A stretch of DNA of 64,000 nt from Eretmocerus hayati (GCA_029851415.1 CM056743.1:22854905-22918904), one strand, 5' to 3'. Positions 23,778-34,349 are shown, counted from the stretch's first letter. A program made the numbers and translations. Notes: generated from the letters alone by a model not told the origin.

Positions 23778-24341
23778 GTAAACTCCGTGGCTGTAATTTG
23801 GAAAATCGATGATTTGGTCCCGAGTTCTCACCGCTCTGATGAATAAATGAGCTATCCTGCGTAGGGTAGGTGATTTGTGAGGCTTCAAAGTTGTCTATAA
23901 GCCATAGGATATTCTCAGTCAATGCGGTGGCGTTGAGTGGGACTCGAAATAGTGATGTAATCGAATTTCCAAGGAATTCCGTTGTTTTTGGTAAACTACA
24001 AAAATAAGTTGCTATATTTACATTTTTGCGACCCTAGCACCGTGTTAATTGATGATAATACACTCAGTTAGTAGTAAGTAGAGCTCAGGGACCAAAGTAT
24101 TTGCGGGATCGCTCATTATTGAGCGTTGATTGACGAATTTTAGAGCGTACCCTTTTGCTATGTAAACTCCGTGGTTCGATTATCTCTCACCGGCTATAAT
24201 TAAAATGCCTGAAAATTATTGTAGTATGTCAAACACAACCACGTTATATACCAAATATGTGGGTTTAGCTTTAGAGTGAGAAGAATCGTCAAAAACGCAC
24301 GAAAACCGGAAATGTAAACTCCGTGTCTGGTAAACTCCGTG
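23778..24341 (+). repeat. GTAAACTCCGTG subterminal repeats, left cluster (4 copies)
   Basis: The 12-mer occurs at 23778-23789, 24162-24173, 24314-24325 and 24330-24341, all in plus orientation. No copy was seen outside the transposon. Candidate transposase-binding or regulatory sites. Confidence 0.7.
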
Positions 24342-24719
24342 TCCTTGCATATTGTATCATCTAGCTTGATAGATAGTAAGCTATCTTTCTTGATAATATT
24401 GCATCATCTTGACAATATGGTATCAAGAATTATAGTTTCTTGTCAATATTGCATCTCTTTGAGCCCAGATATCGCATCAAATTCTATCTAGACGAACTCG
24501 GTCATTGTTTACACTTTCGTCAGTGTGTCGGCGCGCCTAGCTAGCGCTTTGTTTTGATTGATATTCGCGAGTCAGGTCGATTATGCGGCTTAAGCTGAAC
24601 GAAGCACGTGTGCGCAAGCCAGATGATCCCGGGCTTTAGAATTGAGAAGACCAAATTCCGCAAAAGTGTATTGTGCGTCGCGGGCTATAGCTGATTTCGT
24701 TTAATTTTTCGTTTTCGGT
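24342..24719 (+). other. 5' leader region of the transposase
   Basis: First an AT-rich part with repeated TGACAATAT / ATTGCATCA-type motifs (24345-24460), then a CpG-bearing stretch with TTCGTCAGTGTGTCGG (24525-24540), where TCAGT could be an initiator. No TATA box is evident. It probably contains the transposase promoter and untranslated leader. Confidence 0.35.
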
Positions 24720-25304
24720 GTGCAAATGAAGACTAGGGAGAAGGTACAACGCTCTATTGCTAAAAAACAAGTGAGCTCAGTTCGAGCCAAGACTGCTGAA
24801 AAAAACAATGAGAGAGCTGGTAGAAAGAAATCGGATAAGAAGCAGAGAACATTTTCATCAAAATCCCGTGGGAAACGGAGCGACGCAGAGAGAAAACGAA
24901 GAGCGGATATTCGAGCCCACCCGAAGAAGCATGAAGAGTATAAGAAAAAAGAACGCGATCGCTGGCATAGGAGAGTTTCCCTAGGAAAAATCAAAACTGT
25001 TGATCAGATGACTGAAACAGAAAAACGGCTTCGACGCAGGCGGGTTCGAGAGAGTGTTCGAGTTTTCCGACAACGCAAGAAAGAAGTAAGTAATTCAGAG
25101 CTTCAAACTTCAACAAGAGAGGAACAAAATTCTCTTAGTAACGATAGAGTCTCGAATGATGACGTTTCTGATAATGCCGAATTTTCTGAAATGAATAATT
25201 TTGCTCAGCCTTCGAGCTTAGAAGATCTCATGAATCCAAAAACCTTGGCGAACAAAGTGCGAACCGTTCGCCGAGTACGCAAGAATAAAGCGTCTTGTTA
25301 CTGA
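24720..25304 (+). CDS. Transposase N-terminal part: basic coiled-coil/bZIP-like region
   Basis: 194 residues starting at ATG 24726 or the upstream in-frame codon at 24720. The sequence is extremely rich in Lys and Arg with alternating Glu, suited to a nuclear, DNA-binding and coiled-coil segment; blocks such as EKRLRRRRVRESVRVFRQR (about 100-118) look like a bZIP basic region. It stops at TGA 25302-25304, but the same frame continues at once, with ENKKLRAENDDL heptads, into the 642-residue part at 25338. The two are therefore one gene of about 848 codons with an internal stop. The stop could be decay of a CGA codon or, less likely, readthrough. Basic leaders of this type precede the catalytic region in a widespread but poorly named family of invertebrate transposon proteins. 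Confidence 0.75.
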   Translation: MQMKTREKVQRSIAKKQVSSVRAKTAEKNNERAGRKKSDKKQRTFSSKSRGKRSDAERKRRADIRAHPKKHEEYKKKERDRWHRRVSLGKIKTVDQMTETEKRLRRRRVRESVRVFRQRKKEVSNSELQTSTREEQNSLSNDRVSNDDVSDNAEFSEMNNFAQPSSLEDLMNPKTLANKVRTVRRVRKNKASCY

Positions 25305-25337
25305 GAGAACAAGAAGCTTCGGGCAGAGAATGACGAT

Positions 25338-27266
25338 TTGTCGAAAAAAGTGAACCGTATGAGAGTTTCCAAATGTAGAGAAAAGAAGGCAAACGAAGCT
25401 CCTCTTTCCCCAAAATCAAACTTCGAACATTTGATGAAAGCAGCCCAATTCGATATCAAGAAAAAAGAGCAACTCTTCTTGGGTCAAGCCCTTATTGAAC
25501 AGATCAAAGAAATCAATGAAACCAATAAAAGTCGTGTTGGAAAGATGCTTCAAAAAAAAATTGTATGTGGATCTGTGATAAAAAAATACAGACTGATTAG
25601 CAAGTGTAGAGAGAATATAGCTCCGTTAAGGAGTAATATCAAGAATTTGGCAAATCTGTGCCCTGAGAAAGACGTACGAAACACTCAAGCTAGACTATTC
25701 TTGAAAAATAAAGTGCAAACTTTTTTCGAAGATAATAGTCGAATGTGTCCTGGCAAGAAAGATTCTATAACTAGAAACGGAAATAAGAAACAGAAAATGT
25801 ACCTCAATGATGATGTTAACCAACTTTACAAAAAATTCACTAGTTCAAATCCTAATATCAAAGTGAGCTACAGTTTCTTCTGTAAACTAAAACCATTCTG
25901 GACTGTTAAAGCTCGAATCTCTGATAGAGATACTTGTCTTTGCACCAAGCACGAAAAAATGAGAGAAATCGTGTCAGCTTTGTTTCGCAAAGGTGTCATG
26001 CAACAGAGCTCCTCGTCCAAGCTAGTTGCTCTTCTTTGTTGTGATCCACACACAGAAGAATGTTTACTGCGTATCTGCGGAAAATGCTCCGGAAAAACCG
26101 TGCCATTCAATAACGTTGCTGGTGATGAAATTATTCATTACAACAAGTGGGAGGTAGTAGAAGAGACTAGATTTTCAGCAAAAACGAAGAAAGAAATCAA
26201 AGTTCGGAGAACAGTAAGATCAAAGACTTCTACCTCAGTTAATGACCTGAAAAATCAACTTCTGAACTTCATCCCGGAGTATTGTTATCACATTCTTGTA
26301 GTAGAACATCAACAAAGAGTGATGCAGATTCTCAAGCGTGATTTGACTGCTGAAGATCTATTTTTCAATATCGATTTCAGTCAAAATCAAGAGTGCAAAT
26401 ACGCTCAAGAACTCCACGGGGTGCATTACGGAGCATCGCGAGAAACTGTTTCACTGCATACAGGTGTGTATATGACCAAGGAGACCCTCCAATCATTTTG
26501 CACCCTCTCTACCGACTTGCGACACGAACCGGCCGCAATCGTTGCACACATTAAACCTGTAGTATCCAAGGTTCTTGAAGGGAACAAAAATATCAACACC
26601 TGGCACATCTTGAGCGATGGACCCACTAGTCAGTATCGATCGAAAAAAATGTTTTCGCTACTAGTAGACTTCATCCGCTTTTTTCTTCCACAAATCAAGA
26701 GACTAGTGTACAATTTTTCGGAATCCGGACATGGGAAAGGTGCAGCTGATGGAGTCGGAGCCGTCGTCAAAAGAACTGCTGATCGAAAAGTTGCAAATGG
26801 GAGTGATGTTGGTAATTTTGAATCTCTCATGAAGGTTCTACGCGAGAGTGGAATAAATGTCTTTCTTGAAAGCATTACAAAGTCAGACATAAATTTCTTT
26901 GATGCGCGAGACAAATCCGATGGCATTGCTGCATTCAAAGGAACGATGAAAGCTCATCAGTGGATTTGGAATAGAAGCAATCCAGAAGAGATATACTTCA
27001 ATAAGATGAGCTGCTATGAGTGCGACCTTGAGTCTTCTTGCAAGCATTATAGCCTTGGCAAGATGTCTCTGATTCCAAAAGCTCAATTAAAAGACATCGC
27101 GTCACGGCTGCCCGGCGGCAAATCTAGCTGGCCCAAGGCAAATGCTTGTAAACGGAAGATAAAAGACCCAAAAGCTCCTGATGTCAACAGCAAGAAGAAA
27201 AAATCAAACTCCTCGAAGGTAGAAGTATCTCGAAGAAGCCAGAGGAGAGTGCTGAAGAAATCATAG
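25338..27266 (+). CDS. Transposase catalytic part (DDE/RNase H-like, with Cys/His clusters)
   Basis: 642 residues in the same frame as the basic part upstream; the ATG at 25338 is only the first Met after the TGA. Visible features: coiled coil (1-60); CPGKKDSITR (137-146); a Cys/His cluster (C200, C202, H205; C234, C235, H238, C242, C247, C250), likely zinc-binding; then three blocks with conserved acidic residues: FFNIDFSQNQ (D346), HILSDGPTSQYR (D427) and FSESGHGKGAADGVG (E462, D471). These fit the spacing and secondary structure of a DDE transposase. A second cluster, CYECDLESSCKH (C559, C562, C568, H570), precedes a basic tail. The family is known to me only as uncharacterised invertebrate proteins with the GHGKG block. 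The terminal repeats around the gene support a transposase role. Only the internal TGA argues against a working protein. Confidence 0.8.
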   Translation: MSKKVNRMRVSKCREKKANEAPLSPKSNFEHLMKAAQFDIKKKEQLFLGQALIEQIKEINETNKSRVGKMLQKKIVCGSVIKKYRLISKCRENIAPLRSNIKNLANLCPEKDVRNTQARLFLKNKVQTFFEDNSRMCPGKKDSITRNGNKKQKMYLNDDVNQLYKKFTSSNPNIKVSYSFFCKLKPFWTVKARISDRDTCLCTKHEKMREIVSALFRKGVMQQSSSSKLVALLCCDPHTEECLLRICGKCSGKTVPFNNVAGDEIIHYNKWEVVEETRFSAKTKKEIKVRRTVRSKTSTSVNDLKNQLLNFIPEYCYHILVVEHQQRVMQILKRDLTAEDLFFNIDFSQNQECKYAQELHGVHYGASRETVSLHTGVYMTKETLQSFCTLSTDLRHEPAAIVAHIKPVVSKVLEGNKNINTWHILSDGPTSQYRSKKMFSLLVDFIRFFLPQIKRLVYNFSESGHGKGAADGVGAVVKRTADRKVANGSDVGNFESLMKVLRESGINVFLESITKSDINFFDARDKSDGIAAFKGTMKAHQWIWNRSNPEEIYFNKMSCYECDLESSCKHYSLGKMSLIPKAQLKDIASRLPGGKSSWPKANACKRKIKDPKAPDVNSKKKKSNSSKVEVSRRSQRRVLKKS

Positions 27267-27803
27267 ATTTCTGGTACATGTTTGATTTCGAGTTCCTTCG
27301 TATCGAGTTGATTATTTAAAAAATATGAATATTTTGTTTATAAATACGTTTTCATAGTTACCGACGTTCTATATTCATTGTACGATGATTATGATTACTT
27401 TCTCTGTAAACCATATGCTACATTTATCTAATTAAATCGCCAAGAGCCCTCAAATACAGCAATTATATCTTCTGTTGCCCATCCCACCCAATAAGTTTTT
27501 TTTTAATTGTCCAAATCTGATTGAACCTATGTATTGCGTGAAACTCCAACACATCAAACAATATAATATGCTAAAATTCTCATTCCATCAGTCAAAAAAC
27601 ATTCTCTGCCTCATATTTGTAAACTCCGTGTCAGCGCGGTAAACTCCGTGTCTGACAAATACACAAAAGTTCATTTTACGTTGGTGTGTATTCAGATTTG
27701 GTTGGACAAAACATCATACGTTCATCTTTAGCAAAAATAGAAGATGTTCTACCCACCAGGGCAGCTTTAAGTATTATTTTTTTTTGTCCAATTTAGACGT
27801 GCA
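27267..27803 (+). other. 3' region of the transposon, with right-hand repeat pair
   Basis: Non-coding. Contains the two right-hand GTAAACTCCGTG copies at 27619-27630 and 27639-27650, spaced 20 bp apart (the tandem left pair is spaced 16 bp). AT-rich otherwise; an AATAAG lies at about 27490 but no clear poly(A) signal. Confidence 0.6.
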
Positions 27804-27831
27804 AAATTGACGTGCTTATGGAGAACGACCC
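27804..27831 (-). repeat. Right terminal inverted repeat of the DNA transposon
   Basis: 28 bp ending GGAGAACGACCC, reverse complement of the left end with two mismatches. Followed by ATAT. Confidence 0.85.
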
Positions 27832-28072
27832 ATATCGAAATGTAGTTGAAACTCGCGAGTATTTGGATTTGAGACATGCATGCTATTTTCCAATCTCTCT
27901 TCCTACCATTTTTACATGAATTGATATAAAATGATGCTCATTCTCGCTGACTTTGAATTATGAATCACTTGCTATCAATTGATCAATCAGTTCAGCTAAG
28001 GCTCCAAAAAGTACGGTTTTGATAAGATGCGCTCTCTAGAACCTTGCCAACATGATAAAAACCATCCATCGC

Positions 28073-28267
28073 TCAATTATCTTGAGTCACAATAATCTCC
28101 CGTGGCATCAGATATCTCTTTCTATGACTCCATGGCGTGATGGTCAATTTTCTGCGGCCCGGAGAGTCGATAGAATCGCTCAGATCACACTCAAGCCACA
28201 ATTGTGCGGGATCGAATATTGATGTGATCAAGGAGTCAACCTCTGATGCGTTGATTTTTAGAACCAT
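28073..28267 (-). CDS. Possible coding exon, unknown protein
   Basis: A 64-codon minus-strand frame with balanced, protein-like composition, including FDPAQLWLECDLSDS and ending MPREIIVTQDN. It lies about 430 bp beyond the 3' end of the esterase exons on the same strand. No family was recognised, and neither splice sites nor a promoter could be fixed. It could be an exon of another leftward gene or chance. Confidence 0.25.
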   Translation of the reverse strand: MVLKINASEVDSLITSIFDPAQLWLECDLSDSIDSPGRRKLTITPWSHRKRYLMPREIIVTQDN

Positions 28268-28692
28268 GATTCGGAAAATCCTTCCGAGAGTAAATACAAG
28301 AATATATAGATCCCCGAAAGATTTCTAACTCATTTTGCACTTGATCCATTGCCTACAAATTTGATTAGATATATTGGAATCATGAGTTCTCACCAATAAA
28401 CAATAAATAGTTTAATATCATTCAAAATTATTCTTATAAAGTCAATGTGTGCAAATTTTGTATCAAGTCTTCGAGCCAAGGTATTTCAAGTGCTATCATC
28501 AACTTTGGCAGATCTAATTGTAATTGCTCAAATAATAATATAAGAGTAATGATACGGAGCACATAACACATTTCAAACAGTTTGATGCACAAGCGCATGA
28601 AAATATATCCACAACGTACTATTCGAAGGACAAGGACCCCATGGTGAAGCTGTAGATTGACATAGTCCATATGATCCTGTTTTGTTTCAAAT

Positions 28693-28861
28693 TCAGAAGA
28701 TAAAATTTCGATTGATTTTCTCGTAAAGTGCTCGAGACTCTGAATCGCTATCCGAGCACAAAATCAGTTCGTCTCCTATATCAAGGTAATGTAAAGTCTG
28801 TTTACTACTTGGTAACCAAGTAGTTGTAATAATTTCACCATTCTGTGTTGGCGCGGGATTT
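28693..28861 (-). CDS. Carboxylesterase, last exon
   Basis: This minus-strand exon encodes 55 residues plus stop, beginning with the last base of a split Gly codon and then NPAPTQNGEI...TTTWLPSS...LHYLDIGDELI. The pattern GNPxP, W.P, a Tyr-Leu-Asp-Ile run and a short charged tail is the standard C-terminus of insect alpha/beta-hydrolase carboxylesterases (esterase, juvenile-hormone-esterase and acetylcholinesterase superfamily). The exon follows a good acceptor (TTTTCATTATTCCAG ending at 28862), and its phase joins exactly to the exon at 28954-29147. The protein would hydrolyse carboxyl esters and be secreted or cytosolic; the subclass cannot be told from this part. The upstream gene would extend to higher coordinates, but most of it was not found. 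Confidence 0.75.
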
Positions 28862-28953
28862 CTGGAATAATGAAAATATATGTGTTTCAAACTTTGTTCC
28901 GTCATTAAAGTCAACTCCAAATTACGACAACTAATAGAAAGGTCATTAATTAC
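28862..28953 (-). other. Intron of the carboxylesterase (92 nt)
   Basis: Starts GTAATTAATG at 28953 and ends TTATTCCAG at 28862 on the minus strand. Both ends follow GT-AG rules and the phase (two bases before, one after) rebuilds a Gly codon, giving SGNPAP across the junction. Confidence 0.75.
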
Positions 28954-29147
28954 CCTGAGACAGCAAAATTATACCACATCTGCAGTAGTCTTTCCATTAC
29001 AAGTCTGTCTTTTGTACCTTCACGAGGATATTGATACTGATATTTTACTCCTTCTTGTCTCATGTAAGTCAGATAGAACATGTAAGACAGTTCATCGGCA
29101 TGTGCCACTCCTGGTGGAAAGGATCTTGCATAAAAATCATACGGATT
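28954..29147 (-). CDS. Carboxylesterase, penultimate exon with catalytic His
   Basis: Minus strand, open from 29147 down to the donor at 28954. It encodes FPPGVAHADELSYMFYL and later MERLLQMWYNFAVSG. The GVAHADE segment aligns with the GxxHxxE block of carboxylesterases, where the His belongs to the Ser-Glu-His catalytic triad; the Trp-x-Asn-Phe-Ala segment before GNPxP is also characteristic. The 5' boundary is uncertain: an acceptor-like TTTCCACCAG lies just before GAGTGG (29110). Further upstream a shifted frame (29239-29183) reads AYVARFNLGRDKNQMKIL, resembling the YRFN(L)DRDKN segment that normally precedes the His block. Either a very short or misplaced intron or a frameshift separates them, so the gene may be damaged. 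No Ser elbow (GxSxG) was found in the window. Confidence 0.7.
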
Positions 29148-30690
29148 TCATACAAATTTAAATAGTTGAGTGAAATAATGGATAAGATTTTCATTTGATT
29201 TTTATCGCGTCCCAAATTGAAGCGAGCAACGTAAGCCCATATCGAGCGTAAAAGCTGTCCGCATATTTTTTTCGGTATAATAATTGAGCACACTTGTACT
29301 TTAAGGGTTGCTCTGCAGTCCAATACTTGAAATAACCCAGTGTCGACGGTAAAAGTGTCCCAATGTCAAAAACCATTCACGCGTTGACTGGCGCATCTTT
29401 ACAAGATTTATTCGATTATGCTAGTTCGGAGCGTTCGGAGCGCTCCGAACAGCATAATCGAATAAACCTACATTGCACCGGCGACATAACCTACAAAACC
29501 ATACACTCCTTCTTCCATGTTTCTACTGTTCATGAGCACGACTCGCCCATCAACTTTTTGCTGCTAACAGGTAGAAAGGATGATTTTCATCAAAGTACAA
29601 TCGGAATGAACGAGGTGGCACTGGAAAATATTAGCCAGCAGCGATAGATATGCGACTGCCCCCGTCAACGCAGAACTCATCACTCACAGTATATTCCGCA
29701 CAGAAAACGCCCACATGTTTTTCCTGACTCGAGATTACGGCCTATCATAGCTGTACTCAGGATTCACACAATGCAATTGGAACGAACTCGGTGGCAATAA
29801 AAGTAACCCAGAATTTTCAGAAGTGATGTTGGTCTCGAGCTTTTAGGGAGTACAATAATTTTCCGCATGCATGAAAAATCAACAAGCTCTCACTGAAATC
29901 CCAACCACGTAATGTGGTTCACATATCTCCTGACTCAAATAACGACAATATGGCTACTCTGTCCATTAATTCCCTTAGCAATAGTTGATATACTTCATAC
30001 GCGTTTAGAAAACGATAGCACGCACAGATAGTGGGAGCCAAATCGTTTTGATTGATTCTGGAATACTTTTGATGCCACCATTGTCATTCCAATTGCATTG
30101 CCATGATTATTGAGCCTAGCTTAAAATATGCTCGATCTCGAGCCAGAAGGAACTTGTGGGCATTTTTCGTGAGGAACATACTGTAGATGTTGAATTTTTA
30201 CGTCCAGGGGTGTACTCGCGATTCTATCGTTGTTGTCTAATATTTTGGGAACCCTCATCATTCGTTTTTTCATTCGTTTGAAAAATTGTTACAATTAATT
30301 GTTATAATTATTATGATTATTAAAACTTTTTTTTTCAACTCTACCGCTATCTATGCTAAGGCAATAATTTTTCCCGCGCCTCTTCACGCCACAGTCACTA
30401 AACTCAGTTTCCAGGAGTAGTCTAAAGTGTGTCCAAGCATATTGGCACACACGATACTAATGTCTATGCAAGATTGTATGTACCCAAGCGCCTCTGCAAA
30501 TAAACTCGATGCTCGTATCCCGGTATATGCCTGCGTTCTATCTATACTCCAAGCTCACACAAACCAATTCCATGCCACTAATATAACACACACCTCACAC
30601 GAGTAGACACACGCGAATACAGAAAACAGGTTAATTTGAACCGGCAAAATGTGCCACAAGTCCCTTCGAAATCCATATAGAGGTAATATC
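29148..30690. other. Upstream of esterase exons; hairpin and unresolved sequence
   Basis: Contains the shifted esterase-like segment at 29183-29239, a compact palindrome at 29407-29466 (TTTATTCGATTATGCT against AGCATAATCGAATAAA, with an inner TCGGAGCG/CGCTCCGA stem) and no other recognisable exon. A conserved-looking acceptor TTTCTACCTGTTAGCAG lies on the minus strand near 29567, but the frame after it matched nothing known. Confidence 0.45.
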
Positions 30691-30693
30691 TCG

Positions 30694-30740
30694 GACACAC
30701 ACACACATACACACACACACAAACACACACACACACACAT
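30694..30740. repeat. (CA)n microsatellite
   Basis: Interrupted CA dinucleotide run followed by TATATA. Confidence 0.9.
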
Positions 30741-30744
30741 ATAT

Positions 30745-33700
30745 TTGTACCAATGGGCTTTGGCATATTGCGTTATATAGCCATCAGGTCCATTTCTCGA
30801 TTTGTTCGTTTTTTTTTTCGCACAGCTGACACGCCGATTGATGGAAAGGTAAACTATATAGCTAACGCGAGTATACGTTATTGCATATCACTCGGTGTTC
30901 AGGCTTATGTACGCGGTGGTGCGGGATATGTGCAATTTTCGATGATATCGCAAGAGCGAACGAAATTTGAGTGGCGTACGATCGAGAGCCGATGCGAATT
31001 TACGCCTGCCACAACGAATTTTGCATCGTTATTTTGCGCTTCGTCCGTTATTTTTTTTTTTTTTTTTTTTTAATATGTCTATACCTTCCGTGCGGATTAA
31101 TGCGGATTGATCAAGTTGATCGATGCTCATCAATGCGAGCTACATTTACAGCGTGAAGTTTGATTTTTAATTACCTGGAATGAATGACTTTGTGAATGAC
31201 TTTATAGACTGCATCGAGGAATGATTTGAGTATCCCGTTTTCCACCCATCCAGTATTTTGAAACTTCAGGAAATAGGTGAATATGCAAATGAAATATGTA
31301 TATCTTGACTTATTTCGTGCTGGACAAGAAAAATACGACAGTTCAACCATCGACCGTGATCATCGCATTATCTATCATAAGGAAACTTTTCTGATTTGAA
31401 GAATTAGGTTAAAATAATGTCCACATTGTTTCTACTTTACCCAATTGTAATTAAAAATGGTCCCCAGAAAACGTTTGGTCACTCTAAGTGGTTAATAAGG
31501 ATTGATACAAAATAAGCATCTCACGATCTTTCGTAGAGACTTGCAATTAAGAGTCTAGAAATTTCATGTCTGATCGATAGCCCTCAGATTCTAGCGCGAG
31601 TTGGATGCTAAAGCAAGATTCGACCACGGAATATGAAATTCTGTATCACTCGATTTGGCACATGGCGGATCAAATAGCATGTCTTCTGATCCTTTATGAT
31701 AGAAATGATTCAAAAATTTTGTAGCATCAAGGGCATGGTAGCCGAGCAGCATAGCCGTCGAGTTTCATTCACACCGTACGAAAAAAATTCAACAATACCT
31801 ACAAAATGTGAGATGAGTTTTCGTGTCACTGTTATTGTCTAAATTACATTCGAAAACTCGTTATCTAGCCCCAATTGTGAGAGATTGCAGAAAAATAAGG
31901 GCGACTTCCTAACTGGTACTTCCTATAATGTGAGCATATTTTTGTTCATATTGGACTACCGGAATCCTCATTCGATTGGGACCGGACGATGAATTGTTGA
32001 ATGTAAGTCATACAAGAACAAGTATGTAACAACTCATCACTTAGCCCCAATTGCAGAAGAGTCACAGCAAATTGTGAATTACATTCAGCCGGTACTGTTG
32101 AAGCATGTGCTTGGAGATAGAAAAATTTGTCTCACAAACTTAGGCCGTTCTTATGACTCGCCAATCGAGATAATAAGCAAAGTAAAAATCTCGTTGCCAC
32201 GCCTTTGAATGCTCCGCAATCTGTGTGTAAATTTCAATCACGAATTTAGACGGCTTCAGATGCGGTTTTGCAATCTAAGAAATGCCCAAAATAATTATTC
32301 AAACCACAGTTCTGGATTCGTCAATTGAACACCGCATCGTTTACTTTGCGAGCCAAGGGATTCCCTGTTCGAATGATGACAATTGGCCAATGGCTAGAAT
32401 TCATATCAGGAATGTAAAGCTTTCTGCTTACGGTTACATTACGTATCAGCTATGCTGATCGTAAGTTTTCGGTCTCAAGTAGCAGGTCGATTACATTTTT
32501 CTGCACCGCAACCTGCATGTCATGGAAATAAATTTAAATTTTCTCTCTCAAGAGTGCGGCAACGTGTCGCCTTCATCAAATCATTCTAAATTCTAAATCT
32601 CAGCTCATTTAATTTACCTTCTTGATAAAGTATTTCATAATCACGTCAAAATATCTCATCACTGACGGTAGGAAACACCGGTGGGTGTAGTCCTAGTCAT
32701 AAGAGTAGAGTTAAAATTTTGATTTCGAAATCACTGCTCCTCAAGAATTTCTGCGCCAATCCATAATTTTCCCAACGGGAGATAACGCAAAGGACCACGA
32801 TCTACAAGGAAATATACGCCTTGATCCTCTGACAAATAGTTATCTGTTATCCAACTGCCTCAATTCTCAATTCTACGGGATTGTATTTCTCTCCTCAACC
32901 GTTATCAAGATGCCCAATTTTTATCCCCCAAACATTCAAGATAGATGGATTAATAGATGTTTATCCAACTAAATTTCAGAGATCAGTGAGTCAAACAATC
33001 GACCTAGCTCTGTTGTATCACAAATTTACAACTACAACGGTATATTCAGAGCGTTTCGAGACTTCGAGAAAAGTGGGGGGGGGGGGGGTGCTCTAATTGA
33101 CGCCGGAAAAAAAAACGAATTACGCGGCGCGTTGAGAAAAAGCTATTGCCAGAGAATCCGGAAGCGTCAAGCGCACCTTTTGCATGTAAATGATGAACTT
33201 CTCGCGCTCGCTCCGGTATATGGGTTGTATATGAATCGATATACCCTGCCATGCCATCGTATACATAGCATCGGCCTGTGACGGGCGCATCAATTCTCGA
33301 TATTCGCGCGTCGTGTGCATTGCTCGCGCTAAAGCTGACAAACAATCGCTAGAGCTGCCGATTCTGTTTCGTGGATATAATAGAGGTGGCGGAAGAGCAA
33401 TGTCGCGTTTTGCTCATTTTTCGTTTCCTTTTTTTTGTCTATAGGTACTGCTCCCCTGTTCATTCAGCCGTTTTGTGCGAGGGATGAATCTGACAAATTT
33501 TGTGTCGCGCTACAAGCTAAGCGTATTAAAGCTCTGGAACACTGGAGATCTGACAATTTCACCAAGGTGATCATGAGTATCTTGACATTTTGTAAGCTTC
33601 GATTTTCATTCGCGCAGCTTCGACGGACGAAGTTTAATGGATTTCATAGCGGAGAATGACATGACCTGGTTGATAGTTCTGTAAATACTCTCGCTTTATT

Positions 33701-34349
33701 TTCACAGACACGCAAGTTGTTAAATGGCACAAATGTGTCGAATGCTATGATACTATTCAAAGAAAATTTCTTGTGAATGTGCATATTACCGTTGAGCACC
33801 CTGCAGGGTGGGAGAATTTCTGCGAAACTTATACAAAAATCTCCATAACGCAATTACATCACAGATGGCGCGGTGGCAGCGGGGTTGGTCTGACTTACCG
33901 TTCATTATAGAGAGATCGGAAAGTTGACTTCAATTCGAATTCCATTGACGGATAGCTTCAATTCTCCCGGGAAAATGACCGTCAGAATGCCTCGAAATTG
34001 GTCGACGAGGAATCTTTTATATTGGCCAACCTTCTAGTTTTCGACGTCAGCGTGTTTTGTTGTTCAAAGAGAATGATGAGCTTTTAAACTTCCCGAAAAG
34101 TTAACACTTCCACTGCGAAGGCGGAATCGCGATTCTGGCCTAGATTGCGAGAGAGTACAAATGCGCGTTTGAGCAGTTACAGAAGCCAAACCTTCCGGAA
34201 TTTTCCGGAAATCATCAGTTTGACATCTAGTTACAGTATCCCTATGAATTATACTGGGTCCCACCGGTGGAGCCCATCGCACACAGAGTCGGCAGCCATC
34301 TTTCTGTGCGGCGGGCCCCATTGGCGAGGCCTAAAAGCTTTCCTCTACC
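30745..34349. other. Intergenic stretch with homopolymers, no gene seen
   Basis: Holds a run of 21 T (31051-31071), a run of 14 G (33075-33088) and a GC-rich patch at 33110-33340. A pyrimidine-rich acceptor-like TTTTTTTGTCTATAG lies near 33430-33445, but the following frame is not recognisable. No gene supported. Confidence 0.35.

Larger units (their letters stand above)
23598..27831 (+). mobile_element. DNA transposon with DDE-like transposase, complete ends
   Basis: The left end begins GGGTCATTCTCCATAAGCGC (23598) and the right end is its inverted copy (27804-27831); the 28-bp terminal repeats match at 26 positions. Both ends are bordered by ATAT (23594-23597 and 27832-27835), a candidate 4-bp target duplication, although ATAT is itself palindromic and could belong to the repeat. 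Inside lie one large transposase frame (24720-27266, one in-frame TGA) and six direct copies of GTAAACTCCGTG: 23778, 24162, 24314 and 24330 on the left, 27619 and 27639 on the right. The outer copies lie 180 and 181 bp from the two ends. Superfamily is not certain; 4-bp target duplications and this transposase layout make a Sola-like origin worth testing. Confidence 0.85.
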
